Source: Pseudorhodoferax soli
GTDB lineage: Bacteria > Pseudomonadota > Gammaproteobacteria > Burkholderiales > Burkholderiaceae_C
Assembly (NCBI RefSeq): GCF_003337555.1
Contig: NZ_QPJK01000014.1
Span: 62,001 to 126,000, forward strand
Direction: 5' to 3'
Length of the DNA: 64,000 nt
The position numbers and the translations under genes are program-made. Under the pieces are notes generated by a model. The model saw only the letters and a program-made list of their open reading frames with translations. It was not told where the DNA came from and ran no database searches. This document shows positions 17,500-26,035 of the stretch, in pieces (within the stretch, counting starts at the first letter, position 1; each line of letters opens with the position of its first letter).

Positions 17500-18510
17500 T
17501 CAGTCCAGCCGGATCCCGGCGACCTGGACGATGCGGCGCCACCTCGCCATGTCGGCCGCGAGGTGGTCGCGCAGGCTTTCCGGGGTTCCCCCGCCGGGCA
17601 TGACGCCGTGCTGGGCCAGGCGCTGCCGGACATCCGGTGCGGCGAGAACCCTGCTGCACTCCGCGTGCAGCCGGGCGATGACGGCCGGCGGCGTCCTGGC
17701 CGGTGCGAACAGCCCGAACCAGGCGTTGACCTCGAAGCCGGGGAGCCCTGACGCGTCGAGCGTGGGCACCTGCGGCAGCTCGGGCACGCGGCTGCCCGAC
17801 GTGACCGCCAGCGCACGGAGCTTGCCGCTCTCGATGTGCGGCAGCGCTGCGGGAATGGTCGAGAAGTAGACCTGCACGTGGCCGCCCAGCAGGTCGGACA
17901 GGGCAGGGCCGCCGCCCTTGTACGGCACGCTGAGCATGCGCGTGCCCGCCATGTGGTTGAACAGTTCGCCGGCCAGGTGCGCCGTGGTGCCCGTGCCCGA
18001 GTTGGCAAAGGTCACCGGCGACGCCGCCGTGTTGGCCAGCTGGACCAGTTCCCTCGCATTGGTTGCAGCGACCTTCGGGTGCACCACCAGGACCAGCGGC
18101 AGCGTTCCCACCAGCAACACGGGCGCGAGATCGCGGACCGTGTCGAAGCCCAGCTTGTACAGGCTCGGGTTGATGGGGAACGAGGTGATCGGCATCACCA
18201 GCGTGTAGCCGTCGGGCGCGGCATCCACGACATGCTGGACCCCCAGGTTGCCGGCACCGCCGGGCCGGTTCTCGACGACCACGGGCTGCCCGAGGGCATT
18301 GCCCAGGCGCTCGGCCAGCAGCCGCGCCGTGAAGTCGGTGCCGCCTCCTGGCGCGACAGGGACGACGATCCGGATGGGGCGGCTGGGGTAGCCGTCGGCA
18401 GCGCGGGCCGTGCCCGCCGCCATGCCGATCAAGGCCAGCGCGCGCTGCAGGACGGCGCGGCGCGAGCGGGGCAGGGGCGCCCCGGGCCGGGGGCGTGCGC
18501 AGTCTGTCAT
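17500..18510 (-). CDS. Bug/TctC-family periplasmic binding protein
   Basis: A 336-residue extracytoplasmic solute receptor of the tripartite tricarboxylate transporter (Bug) family. A long N-terminal signal containing SRRAVLQRALALIG leads to the mature start ADGYPSRPIRIVVPVAPGGG. Other family marks are GQPVVVENRPGGAGN, DGYTLV and PELPQVPTL. No TctA/TctB membrane genes are near, which is usual for Bug proteins. The ATG at 18510 has RBS GGAGACC and overlaps the stop of the upstream small gene. Ligand probably a carboxylate, not predictable. Confidence 0.9.
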   Translation of the reverse strand: MTDCARPRPGAPLPRSRRAVLQRALALIGMAAGTARAADGYPSRPIRIVVPVAPGGGTDFTARLLAERLGNALGQPVVVENRPGGAGNLGVQHVVDAAPDGYTLVMPITSFPINPSLYKLGFDTVRDLAPVLLVGTLPLVLVVHPKVAATNARELVQLANTAASPVTFANSGTGTTAHLAGELFNHMAGTRMLSVPYKGGGPALSDLLGGHVQVYFSTIPAALPHIESGKLRALAVTSGSRVPELPQVPTLDASGLPGFEVNAWFGLFAPARTPPAVIARLHAECSRVLAAPDVRQRLAQHGVMPGGGTPESLRDHLAADMARWRRIVQVAGIRLD

Positions 18511-18833
18511 GGAGGTCTCCGAAGTGTGGAATGGGCGGCGTGCGCTGCTGCCGTGGCCGGTGTGCGCGGCGCCTGGCCGCTGGTCGCCGCGGCGGCGGGG
18601 GCTGAAGGGGCGGCCGCGCCGGCCGCGTGGCGCGCGCTGGCCGCCGAGGTGGCGCGCGGGGCGGCGCACTCCACCGCAGGCGACGCGGGCTCCAGCCAGA
18701 ACAGCACCTGGTTCACGACATAGCAGGCCGGGTCTGCCTGCGCCCGTGCGTGGACGGTGGCGCCTGCCAGCGCGGCGCAGAACAAAGCCCGCACCGCCAG
18801 CAGGCTGCGGGACTGCTTGGTCTTCCTTGCCAT
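18507..18833 (-). CDS. Small exported protein of unknown function
   Basis: 108 residues: a basic N-terminus and hydrophobic segment like a signal peptide (LLAVRALFCAALAGATVHARAQA), a short mature region with two cysteines (ADPACYVV, VECAAP), then an Ala/Pro-rich tail. It has a good RBS (GGGAGG), follows the CaiB gene by 33 bases and overlaps the Bug gene start as ATGA. That context supports a real gene, although the Ala-rich tail could also arise from open GC-rich sequence. Confidence 0.5.
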   Translation of the reverse strand: MARKTKQSRSLLAVRALFCAALAGATVHARAQADPACYVVNQVLFWLEPASPAVECAAPRATSAASARHAAGAAAPSAPAAAATSGQAPRTPATAAAHAAHSTLRRPP

Positions 18834-18866
18834 GTCGCCTCCCAGGCCGATTGCAGTGGGGGCGGC

Positions 18867-20096
18867 TCAGGCAGAGGCGCGCACGGGTGCCCAGGCGAAG
18901 CTGTCGGGCTCGTCGGTGCCGACCGCTCCGCTCGCCACCAGGGCCGCGCATTCGGCGGCCGAGAGCCCCGCCTGCTCCAGCACCTCCAGCGTGTGCTGGC
19001 CGAGCGCGGCAGGGGGCAGGGTGGGGGCTGCATCGCCCGCGCCGGGGTGCCTCGGGAATTCCGGCACCTGGAACTGCAGGCCGCGGAAGGCCACATCGCG
19101 CAGCTTGCCGGCCGACCGGGCCTGCGGCGCATCCAGCACGCGCTCCAGCGGCAGCACCTCGGTGCAGCCGACGCCGGCGGCCTTGAGCCGGGCCACGGCG
19201 TCGTCGAAGGGCAGGGCGGCGATGGCGCGCCGGACCAGCGCCTCCACCTGCGTGCGCGCCTTCTTGCGGTCCTTGAGCCTGGCGAGCGAGGCGTCGGCGG
19301 CTTCGGGCAGGTCCAGCGCCTGGCAGAACTTGAGCCAGTGCCCATCGGTCAGCATCAGCAGGTAGAGCCAGCGTTCGTCCGCGGTCATGTAGGCGCCGTA
19401 GCCCGGCATGGCGAACTCGCCATGCGGTTCGCGCTCGGCCCGCCCCAGCAACTGGGTCTTGAGCTGCACGCCGACCAGGTCGCGCGCCGCGACATGCAGG
19501 CCGGTCTCGTACAGGCCGATCTCGACATGCCGGTCCGCGCCGCCGGCCTTGGCCTGCAGCAGCGATGCGAGCACACCGATCACGGCATAGGCCCCCGCGA
19601 ACTGGTCGTGGTAGGAGGGGCCGAGCCGGCTCGGCCTGCCGTCGACCCGGTTGCCTTCCATGACGCCCGTCGCGGCCTCCGCCACGGGGTTGGAGGCCAG
19701 GTCGTCCTCCTGCGGGCCGGCGGCGTAGCCGCGGATGTGGCAGTACACGAGGTCTGGATTCAGCGCCGCGCAGTCCTCGCGGCGGACACCCAGCTTGCGC
19801 GCCGCCTTGGGCGCGAGGTTGTGGACCAGCGCATCCGACCGCGCCAGCAGCTGGTGCAGCGCGGCGCGGCCGCCCGGCGTGGACAGGTCGATGCAGGCGC
19901 TCTTCTTGCCGTGGCTGTAGGCAATGAAGGTGCCGCTCGGGCCGCCGCGCACCAGGCTGCGCGTGGGGTCGCCGGCCGGTGGCTCGACCTTGATCACCTC
20001 GGCGCCGAGCTGGGACAGGATGTGGGTGGCGAATGGCGCGGCGAGCATGGTGCCGATCTCGACGACCCGCAGTCCGCGCAACGGGGAATGGCTCAT
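18867..20096 (-). CDS. CaiB/BaiF (class III) CoA-transferase
   Basis: A 409-residue family III CoA-transferase, which moves CoA between carboxylic acids or racemises acyl-CoA. The N-terminus LRGLRVVEIGTMLAAPF and LSQLGAEVIKVEPP are the family signature; IGLYETGL covers the usual catalytic acidic position, with Glu instead of the more common Asp. ATG at 20096 chosen for RBS GAAAGGGC. It runs divergently from the Liv-type transporter operon, and a perfect operator-like dyad lies between its RBS and the divergent region. It probably activates the imported acid or belongs to the same degradative pathway. Confidence 0.88.
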   Translation of the reverse strand: MSHSPLRGLRVVEIGTMLAAPFATHILSQLGAEVIKVEPPAGDPTRSLVRGGPSGTFIAYSHGKKSACIDLSTPGGRAALHQLLARSDALVHNLAPKAARKLGVRREDCAALNPDLVYCHIRGYAAGPQEDDLASNPVAEAATGVMEGNRVDGRPSRLGPSYHDQFAGAYAVIGVLASLLQAKAGGADRHVEIGLYETGLHVAARDLVGVQLKTQLLGRAEREPHGEFAMPGYGAYMTADERWLYLLMLTDGHWLKFCQALDLPEAADASLARLKDRKKARTQVEALVRRAIAALPFDDAVARLKAAGVGCTEVLPLERVLDAPQARSAGKLRDVAFRGLQFQVPEFPRHPGAGDAAPTLPPAALGQHTLEVLEQAGLSAAECAALVASGAVGTDEPDSFAWAPVRASA

Positions 20097-20109
20097 GGAT
20101 GCCCTTTCA

Positions 20110-20130
20110 AAGAATGCATGTTGCATTCTT
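20110..20130. promoter_or_regulatory. Operator dyad for a GntR-type regulator
   Basis: A perfect inverted repeat of AAGAATGCA and TGCATTCTT with a 3-base centre, just upstream of the RBS of the minus-strand CaiB gene. Closely similar sequences precede two further transcription units of this island (20328 and 28616). The likely binder is the GntR protein coded at 33250. Confidence 0.65.
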
Positions 20131-20327
20131 ATGAGGGGCGGCGCGGCGGGAGTCGCCCGGCGCTGCTTTTGTTCATCCCATGAAAACCTTGGCGTTGCGC
20201 GTGCTCTCTTGCCCTGCGCCTCCCGCTAACGTTCGCTCCATCGGCCCTGCAGTCGCGGTGATCCAGGCGGTTGCAAAGCAGACAAACCGGGTGCAAGGCC
20301 CGTGCAAAGCGCCATTGCATCGGTTTA

Positions 20328-20337
20328 AAGAATGCAT
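20328..20337 (+). promoter_or_regulatory. Half-site of the same operator
   Basis: AAGAATGCAT, identical to one arm of the 20110 dyad, 24 bases before the ATG of the binding-protein gene. The second arm is not conserved, so it is a half-site or a weak operator. Confidence 0.45.
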
Positions 20338-20361
20338 TTTATTTAATGAATCGGAGACACC

Positions 20362-21573
20362 ATGCGCAGACGTAGCTTTCTCTCCCACGCCGCGGCGGCC
20401 GCCGCGGTGACGGCGCCCGCCCTCGGCCGGGCCCAGCAGGCGGCCCCGGGCATCGACCTGGCGAGCAAGACGGTGACGGTGGGGGCCTTCACGCCCATCA
20501 CCGGGCCGGTGCCCTTCTACGCCATCCTCACGCACGGTGCGGATGCCTGCTTCAAGTGGGCCAACGAGACCAACGCGCTGAACGGCTGGAAGATCAACTA
20601 CGTCACCTACGACGACGGCTACGAGCCCGCGCGCAGCGTGGCCGTCACCCGCCGGCTGGTGGAAGAGAGCAAGGTCTTCGCGCTGGCCGCGCCCATCGGC
20701 ACCGCACAGTCCGTGGCCGTCATCCCCTATGCCAAGGAGGTCGGCCTGCCGATGGTCGCGCCCATCGGCGGTGCCACGGCGCTGTTCTCCGAACGGCTGG
20801 TGTTTCCGCTGCTGCCCGACTACGGCTGGTCCGCCGCGTCGACGCTGGACTATGTCGCCGGCGCGCCCCTGAACGCCGGACGCGTCAGCCTCCTGTGGCA
20901 GAACGACGAGGTCGGCCGCTCGGCCAAGCGCGGCTTCGACATGCATTGCGCGGCGCTCAAGAAGGAGGCCGCCGAATCCATTCCCTTCGAGATCCGCACC
21001 ACCGACTTCACCGCACAGGTGCGCCGGCTGGCAAATGCCAAGTCGGACGCCGTGGTCTTCTTCGGCTCCAACGCCAACCTCGCGGCGGCGCTGAAGACGG
21101 CCGAGCGCATCGGCTTCACCACCAAGTGGCTGGCGCCGTTCTACACGGCCGATCCGACCACGCGCAAGCTGGCCGGGCCGCTGCTGAACGGGGTGTACTT
21201 CTCGTCCTGGCTGCTGCCTGTGGATGCCGACGACGCCGAGGTCAAGGCCTACCGCGCCAGCGTGGCCAAGTACTGGCCGAACGATCCCATCGGTGTGCTG
21301 GGCCTGAACGGCTGGACCAACGGCGCGCTGTTCGTCAAGGGCTTCCAGATGCTGCTGGCCAGCGGCAAGCCCCTGACCCGCCAGAGCCTCGTGGACGTCA
21401 TGGAGACCATGAACAACCAGAACTTCGGTGGCGCACGCAACGTGGGCTTCAAGCCGAACGACCACCGCGGCACGCGGCAGGAATGCATCATCCAGGCGAC
21501 GGCCGATGCCTTCAAGCTCGAGCGCGATTTCAAGGCCTTCCCGGCGGAGGTGTTCGATGCCAAGCTCGCCTGA
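20362..21573 (+). CDS. Branched-chain-type ABC transporter binding protein (LivK-like)
   Basis: A 403-residue periplasmic binding protein of the Peripla_BP_6 type. The N-terminus MRRRSFLSHAAAAAAV resembles a Tat signal. The mature part has the typical VTVGAFTPITGP start, the DDGYEPARSVAVTRRLVE segment and APIGTAQSVAV. It is first in an operon that continues with a hydratase, two dehydrogenases and the LivHMGF membrane and ATPase genes, so it supplies their substrate specificity. In catabolic islands such proteins often bind aromatic or dicarboxylic acids rather than amino acids. Confidence 0.9.
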   Translation: MRRRSFLSHAAAAAAVTAPALGRAQQAAPGIDLASKTVTVGAFTPITGPVPFYAILTHGADACFKWANETNALNGWKINYVTYDDGYEPARSVAVTRRLVEESKVFALAAPIGTAQSVAVIPYAKEVGLPMVAPIGGATALFSERLVFPLLPDYGWSAASTLDYVAGAPLNAGRVSLLWQNDEVGRSAKRGFDMHCAALKKEAAESIPFEIRTTDFTAQVRRLANAKSDAVVFFGSNANLAAALKTAERIGFTTKWLAPFYTADPTTRKLAGPLLNGVYFSSWLLPVDADDAEVKAYRASVAKYWPNDPIGVLGLNGWTNGALFVKGFQMLLASGKPLTRQSLVDVMETMNNQNFGGARNVGFKPNDHRGTRQECIIQATADAFKLERDFKAFPAEVFDAKLA

Positions 21574-22426
21574 AGCCGCCACCATGGGCAGCGACCACCA
21601 TGAGGCCTGGATCGGCCGCGAAGAAGAGCGCAGCGAGCGCCTGCACCTCTCCGTCGCCCAGACCATGGCCGCCACGCTGGACCTGGAGACCGCGCCGGCT
21701 GCCGGCACCGCCCTGCCACCCGGCTGGCAATGGCTGTTCTTCAACCCGGCCCTGCGGCGCAGCCAGCTGGGCGTGGACGGCCACCCGCAGCGTGGCGGCT
21801 TCCTGCCGCCGATCGCCCTGCCGCGGCGCATGTGGGCCGGCAGCCGCATCCAGTACCTGGCCGACCTGCCCGTCGATGCCGTGGCCACGCGCCGCAGCCT
21901 GATCCAGAAGGTCGAGCAGAAGGTCGGCAAGCGGGGATCGCTGTGGTTTGTCACGGTGCAGCACCGCATCGGCTGCGGCGAGCGCGCCTGCATCGTCGAG
22001 GAGCAGGACATCGTCTACCGCGAGGCCAGCCCCGTCGGTGCGCCCCAGGCCAAGGCCGAGCCGCATCCGGACGAGGCCCGCTGGAGCCAGCGCGTGCGGC
22101 CCGACACCACGCTGCTGTTCCGCTACTCCGCGCTGACCTTCAACGGCCACCGCATCCATTACGACCAGGCCTATGCGCAGGGCGAGGAGGGCTACCCCGA
22201 CCTCGTCGTGCACGGCCCGCTGACGGCGACGCTGCTGCAGCAGTTCGCTCTCGCGCAGGGCGACGGCCGGCCGCTGGCGCGCTTCGACTTCCGCGGCGTC
22301 AACCCGCTGTTCGTGGGCCGCGAGTTCCGGCTGGAAGGCAAGCCGCTGGCCGATGGCTCGCTCGCCCTGTGGGCCCGTGGGCCGGACGGCGAACTCGCCA
22401 TGTCCGCCACGGCGGCGTTCCGCTGA
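21557..22426 (+). CDS. Hot-dog acyl-CoA hydratase (FAS1-like/mesaconyl-C4-CoA hydratase type)
   Basis: A 289-residue protein with the two hot-dog halves of the HTD2/FAS1-like dehydratase family. The N-terminal half has QWLFFNP and RMWAGS; the C-terminal half has the active-site stretch SALTFNGHRIHYD and the VHGPLTATLLQQ helix typical of mesaconyl-C4-CoA hydratases. It would add water to, or remove it from, an unsaturated acyl-CoA. The ATG at 21557 was chosen because GGCGGAGGTG precedes it, giving a 17-base overlap with the binding-protein gene. An internal ATG at 21584 is the alternative. Confidence 0.8.
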   Translation: MPSSPEAATMGSDHHEAWIGREEERSERLHLSVAQTMAATLDLETAPAAGTALPPGWQWLFFNPALRRSQLGVDGHPQRGGFLPPIALPRRMWAGSRIQYLADLPVDAVATRRSLIQKVEQKVGKRGSLWFVTVQHRIGCGERACIVEEQDIVYREASPVGAPQAKAEPHPDEARWSQRVRPDTTLLFRYSALTFNGHRIHYDQAYAQGEEGYPDLVVHGPLTATLLQQFALAQGDGRPLARFDFRGVNPLFVGREFRLEGKPLADGSLALWARGPDGELAMSATAAFR

Positions 22427-22461
22427 ATTTCCTTCCAGCATCCACCCAGGAGACTTTTCAC

Positions 22462-23208
22462 ATGGCACAGCACCTGAGCGGCCCGGCCAACCTGCAAGGC
22501 CAGGTGGCCTTGATCACGGGCGGCGCCGGCGGCATGGGCCGCGCGATCTCTCGCGCCTTCCGCGCCGCGGGCGCGCAGGTCGTCGCGACCGACCGGGCCG
22601 AGCACGCCGACATCGGCGAGGGCATCGACTACCGCCCCTACGACGTGACCTCGCGTGCGCAGACCGACAGGGTCGTGGACGCCGTCATCGCCGCGCACGG
22701 CAAGGTCGACATCCTCGTGCTGTGCGCCGGCACCATCGCGCGCACCCCGCTGGCCGACAGCACCGACGAGGAGTGGGACGCCATCCTCGACGTGAACCTG
22801 CGCGGCGTCGTCAATCCCGCGCGCAAGCTGTTCCCGCTGATGTGCGGGCAGGGCTTCGGCAAGATCCTGGCCGCCGGTTCCATCGCGGCCAAGAACGGCG
22901 GCGTCGCCTCGGGCCCGGCCTATGTGTCGGCCAAGGCGGCCGTGCACGGCCTCATGCGCTGGATCGCCAAGGCCGGCGCGCCCCACGGCGTGTACGCCAA
23001 CACGCTGGCACCCGGCCCGGTCGAGACGGCCATGTGGGCCAACGTGACGGGCAGCACCGGCGCACCCGCGGCCAACGCCACCGTGCCGCTGGGCCGCTAC
23101 GGCAACGCCGAGGACATCGCCCAGGCCGCGCTGTTCCTGTGCTCGCCGGCCTCCAACTGGATCACCGGCACCTCGCTGGACATCAGCGGCGGCATGTGGA
23201 TGGACTGA
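22462..23208 (+). CDS. SDR family oxidoreductase (3-hydroxyacyl/ketoreductase type)
   Basis: A classical 248-residue SDR: cofactor loop TGGAGGMG, CAGTIA in place of NNAG, Ser in AAGSIA and the YVSAKAAVH active site, ending with the LDISGG motif. It probably oxidises a hydroxy group of a pathway intermediate using NAD(P). It sits 35 bases after the hydratase gene with RBS CAGGAGAC, inside the transporter operon. Confidence 0.88.
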   Translation: MAQHLSGPANLQGQVALITGGAGGMGRAISRAFRAAGAQVVATDRAEHADIGEGIDYRPYDVTSRAQTDRVVDAVIAAHGKVDILVLCAGTIARTPLADSTDEEWDAILDVNLRGVVNPARKLFPLMCGQGFGKILAAGSIAAKNGGVASGPAYVSAKAAVHGLMRWIAKAGAPHGVYANTLAPGPVETAMWANVTGSTGAPAANATVPLGRYGNAEDIAQAALFLCSPASNWITGTSLDISGGMWMD

Positions 23209-23243
23209 AGGTCCCCACCAGAACAACGACAGGAGACACCGAC

Positions 23244-24167
23244 ATGACACCATCCACCACCCCGACGCTCGGCTTCGTCGGCTTTGGCAACATCGGCGGC
23301 CCCATGTGCCGCAACATGGCCTTAAAGCACACCGGCGACGTGCTGGTGTTCGACCGCAACCCGGCCGCCTATGCGGTGTTGGACGGTACCCAGGCGCGGC
23401 AGGCCGCGTCGCTGCAAGCCCTGGCGGCCGAGGCCGACATCGTCTTCATGTCGCTGCCCGGCGGCCCCCAGGTCGAGGCCGTTTGCCTGGGCGAAGGCGG
23501 GCTCGCCAGCGGCGCGCGCCGGCCGCAGATCATCGTGGACCTCAGCACCACGACGGTGGCCACGGCGCGCAGCATGGCCGCGCGGCTCGCGCCGCTGGGC
23601 GTGGCCTTCGCCGATGCGCCGGTGGCGCGCACGGTGGAGGCCGCGCGCCGCGGCGAGCTGGCCATCATGGTCGGCGCCGACGAAGCGCTGTTCGCGCGCA
23701 TCGAGCCGCTGCTGCGCTTCATCGGCTCGGACGTCACGCGCTGCGGCGGCGTCGGCTGCGGGCAGGTCGTCAAGCTCATCAACAACGCGCTGGTGTTCGA
23801 GAACACGCTGGCGGTGGCCGAGATGATGGTGCTGGGCGAACGTGCCGGCGTGGAACCCGCGCTGCTGCTCGATGCCGTGGCCAAGGGCTCGGGCGACAGC
23901 TTCGTGCTGCGCAACCATGCACGCCGCGCGATGCTGCCGCGCGAGTTCCCGGCCGGCGGCTTCCCGCCCGAATACGCGCTCAAGGACATCGGCTACGTGC
24001 TGGAGCTCGCGCAGCAGAGCGGCGTGGCCGCGCACGCCACCGAGCTGGCCCGGCGCTACTACAGCGCCGCCGTGGCGCACGGCCTGGGCGGGCGCTACTT
24101 TCCCAATGTGATCGAACTCGTCGACCGCAACCTGGGCATCGCGGCGGCGCAAGGGCAGGGGGCCTGA
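23244..24167 (+). CDS. Beta-hydroxyacid dehydrogenase (3-HIBADH family)
   Basis: A 307-residue NAD(P)-dependent enzyme: dinucleotide-binding GFVGFGNIGGPM, the substrate-site region DAPVART (family DAPVSGG-like) and the catalytic lysine in GQVVKLINN. Family members oxidise 3-hydroxyisobutyrate, tartronate semialdehyde, threonate and similar small hydroxyacids. It is a close paralogue of the protein at 38610, with most residues identical. RBS AGGAGACACC precedes the ATG. Confidence 0.88.
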   Translation: MTPSTTPTLGFVGFGNIGGPMCRNMALKHTGDVLVFDRNPAAYAVLDGTQARQAASLQALAAEADIVFMSLPGGPQVEAVCLGEGGLASGARRPQIIVDLSTTTVATARSMAARLAPLGVAFADAPVARTVEAARRGELAIMVGADEALFARIEPLLRFIGSDVTRCGGVGCGQVVKLINNALVFENTLAVAEMMVLGERAGVEPALLLDAVAKGSGDSFVLRNHARRAMLPREFPAGGFPPEYALKDIGYVLELAQQSGVAAHATELARRYYSAAVAHGLGGRYFPNVIELVDRNLGIAAAQGQGA

Positions 24168-24171
24168 AGCC

Positions 24172-25050
24172 ATGGCCGATTTCCTGGGCCTGGTCTGGGC
24201 CGGCGTCATCAGTGGCTGCCTGTATGCCATGGGCGCGGTCGGCCTGGTGCTGATCTACAAGAGCTCCATGGTCGTGAACTTCGCGCACGGCAACCTGGCC
24301 GGGCTGGCCGCCTTCCTGGTGTTCGGCTTCACGGCCGGGCACTTCGCGCAGATGGCCTGGCTGCCCGCGGTGCTGCTCACGCTGGCCATCATGGTCGCGG
24401 TGATGGCGCTCAGCTACCTGCTGATCGCGCCGCTGGTCTTCAAGTCCGACCTGACCAGCACCATCGCCACGCTGGGCGTCGGCCTGGTCGCGCAGGGCAT
24501 CACCCAGCTGACCTTCGGCTCCGACGTGGTGGCGCTCGACCTCCCGCTGCCGGCGTGGCAGGGCCAACTGGGCCCGGTGCGGATGGGCTCCTACGACCTG
24601 GCCGTGCTGGCCGCCACGGCGGTGTCGGTCGGCGCGCTCTATGTGCTGATCGAACGCACCCGGGTGGGCATCGCGTTCCGGGCGGTGTCGGCCAACCCGT
24701 TCGCCAGCCGCGTGTGCGGTTTGAACCTGCGGCGCATCCACCTCCTGTCGTGGGTCGTCGCCGGTCTGTTCGGGTTGATCGCCTCGCTGCTGATCGTGCC
24801 GACGAGCTTCCTCTCGTCGACCTCGGTCGCGTCCTTCATGCTGCAGGCCTTCGCCGGCGCGGTGGTGGGCGGCTTCAGCAGCCTGGCGGGCGCGGTGGTG
24901 GGCGGCATCTTCATCGGCGTGCTCATGAACCTGCTGTCGTTCTACGTGGCGGCGGAGTTCAGCAACACCTATGTGCTGCTGACCATCCTCGTCGTGCTCA
25001 ACCTGTTCCCGAGCGGCGTGCTGGCCGTGCGAAAGGGCGCCCGTGTCTGA
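24172..25050 (+). CDS. livH: Branched-chain-type ABC transporter permease (LivH)
   Basis: A 292-residue inner-membrane permease with about eight hydrophobic helices. The LivH-type signatures are GVISGCLYAMGAVGLVLIYK at the start, NFAHGNLAG, and the coupling region RAVSANPFASRVCGLN, the EAA-like loop contacting the ATPase. It starts 4 bases after the dehydrogenase stop and overlaps the next permease gene, giving tight co-translation. With LivM, LivG, LivF and the binding protein at 20362 it forms a complete importer. Confidence 0.9.
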   Translation: MADFLGLVWAGVISGCLYAMGAVGLVLIYKSSMVVNFAHGNLAGLAAFLVFGFTAGHFAQMAWLPAVLLTLAIMVAVMALSYLLIAPLVFKSDLTSTIATLGVGLVAQGITQLTFGSDVVALDLPLPAWQGQLGPVRMGSYDLAVLAATAVSVGALYVLIERTRVGIAFRAVSANPFASRVCGLNLRRIHLLSWVVAGLFGLIASLLIVPTSFLSSTSVASFMLQAFAGAVVGGFSSLAGAVVGGIFIGVLMNLLSFYVAAEFSNTYVLLTILVVLNLFPSGVLAVRKGARV

Positions 25051-26035
25051 GGCCTCCATCTCCTCCGGCGTGCTGCCGGCAACACACCGGCCCGCACAGG
25101 CCCCCACAGGCATGGCCTGGCGGCAGGGCGCAGCCGGCGCCTTGTGCCTGGCCGTGCTGGCTGCGCTGCCCTTCGTGGCGGGTGGCTACTGGACCTTCAC
25201 GCTGGGCCTGTGCTTTGCCAATGCGATCGCGATCCTGGGCGTGAGCTTCCTGGTGCGCTACGGCGGCGAGGTGTCGATCGGGCACGGCGTCTTCGCCGCG
25301 GCCGGTGCCTACACCGTGGCGCTGGTCGAGAAGTACCTGGGCCTGTCGGTGCTGGCCAGCCTGCCGGTCGCCGCCGTGGTGGGGGCCTTGCTGGGCATCG
25401 CCTTCGCGTTCCCGTCGCGCAACCTGGCGGGCATCTACCTCGCGGTGGCGACCATGGCGCTGGCCCTGGCGCTGCCCGAGGTGCTGCTGCACTTCCCCAC
25501 CGTGACGGGCGGGTTCGAAGGCCTGTACGTGAAGCTGGACGCCTTGCCCGGCATCTCCAAGTCCATGCAGCGCTACTACCTGCCGCTGGCCGGCCTGGTC
25601 GCGGTGGTGCTGCTGCTGAACCAGTTCCGGCGCTCGCGCCAGGCCACGGCGCTGCTGTTGATCCGCACCTCGGCCCATGCGGCGGAGTCCTTCGGCATCC
25701 GGCGCAGCTGGGCGCGGCTCTCGTGCATGGCGCTCAGCGCGGCGGTGGCAGCGGTCGGCGGCGCGCTGCTGGCGTTCAGCTCGTCGACGGTCTCGCCGAA
25801 CAGCTTCACGCTGTGGACCTCGATCTTCCTGCTGGTCGGCTCGGTGGTGAGCCTGTACTCGCTCTCGCTGGTCGGTGCTGTGCTCGGCGGCATGTTCCTG
25901 ACGCTGATGCCGCTGCTGCTGGCCGGTGCCGGCGACTGGGTGCCGATCCTGTATGGCGCGGCGCTGCTCGCAGTGGTGCTGGGCTTCAACGCACTGCCGC
26001 CGCATCTGCAGGCGCGCCTGCAAGGGGGCAAGTGA
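25043..26035 (+). CDS. livM: Branched-chain-type ABC transporter permease (LivM)
   Basis: A 330-residue multispanning permease that starts with GTG inside the end of livH. Family marks are GVSFLVRYGGEVSIGHGVFAAAGAY, FPSRNLAGIYLAVATMALAL and the ATPase-coupling helix IRTSAHAAESFGI. It lacks the long N-terminal extension of the E. coli LivM. Its stop overlaps the livG start as TGATG, so all four components are made together. Confidence 0.88.
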   Translation: MSEASISSGVLPATHRPAQAPTGMAWRQGAAGALCLAVLAALPFVAGGYWTFTLGLCFANAIAILGVSFLVRYGGEVSIGHGVFAAAGAYTVALVEKYLGLSVLASLPVAAVVGALLGIAFAFPSRNLAGIYLAVATMALALALPEVLLHFPTVTGGFEGLYVKLDALPGISKSMQRYYLPLAGLVAVVLLLNQFRRSRQATALLLIRTSAHAAESFGIRRSWARLSCMALSAAVAAVGGALLAFSSSTVSPNSFTLWTSIFLLVGSVVSLYSLSLVGAVLGGMFLTLMPLLLAGAGDWVPILYGAALLAVVLGFNALPPHLQARLQGGK

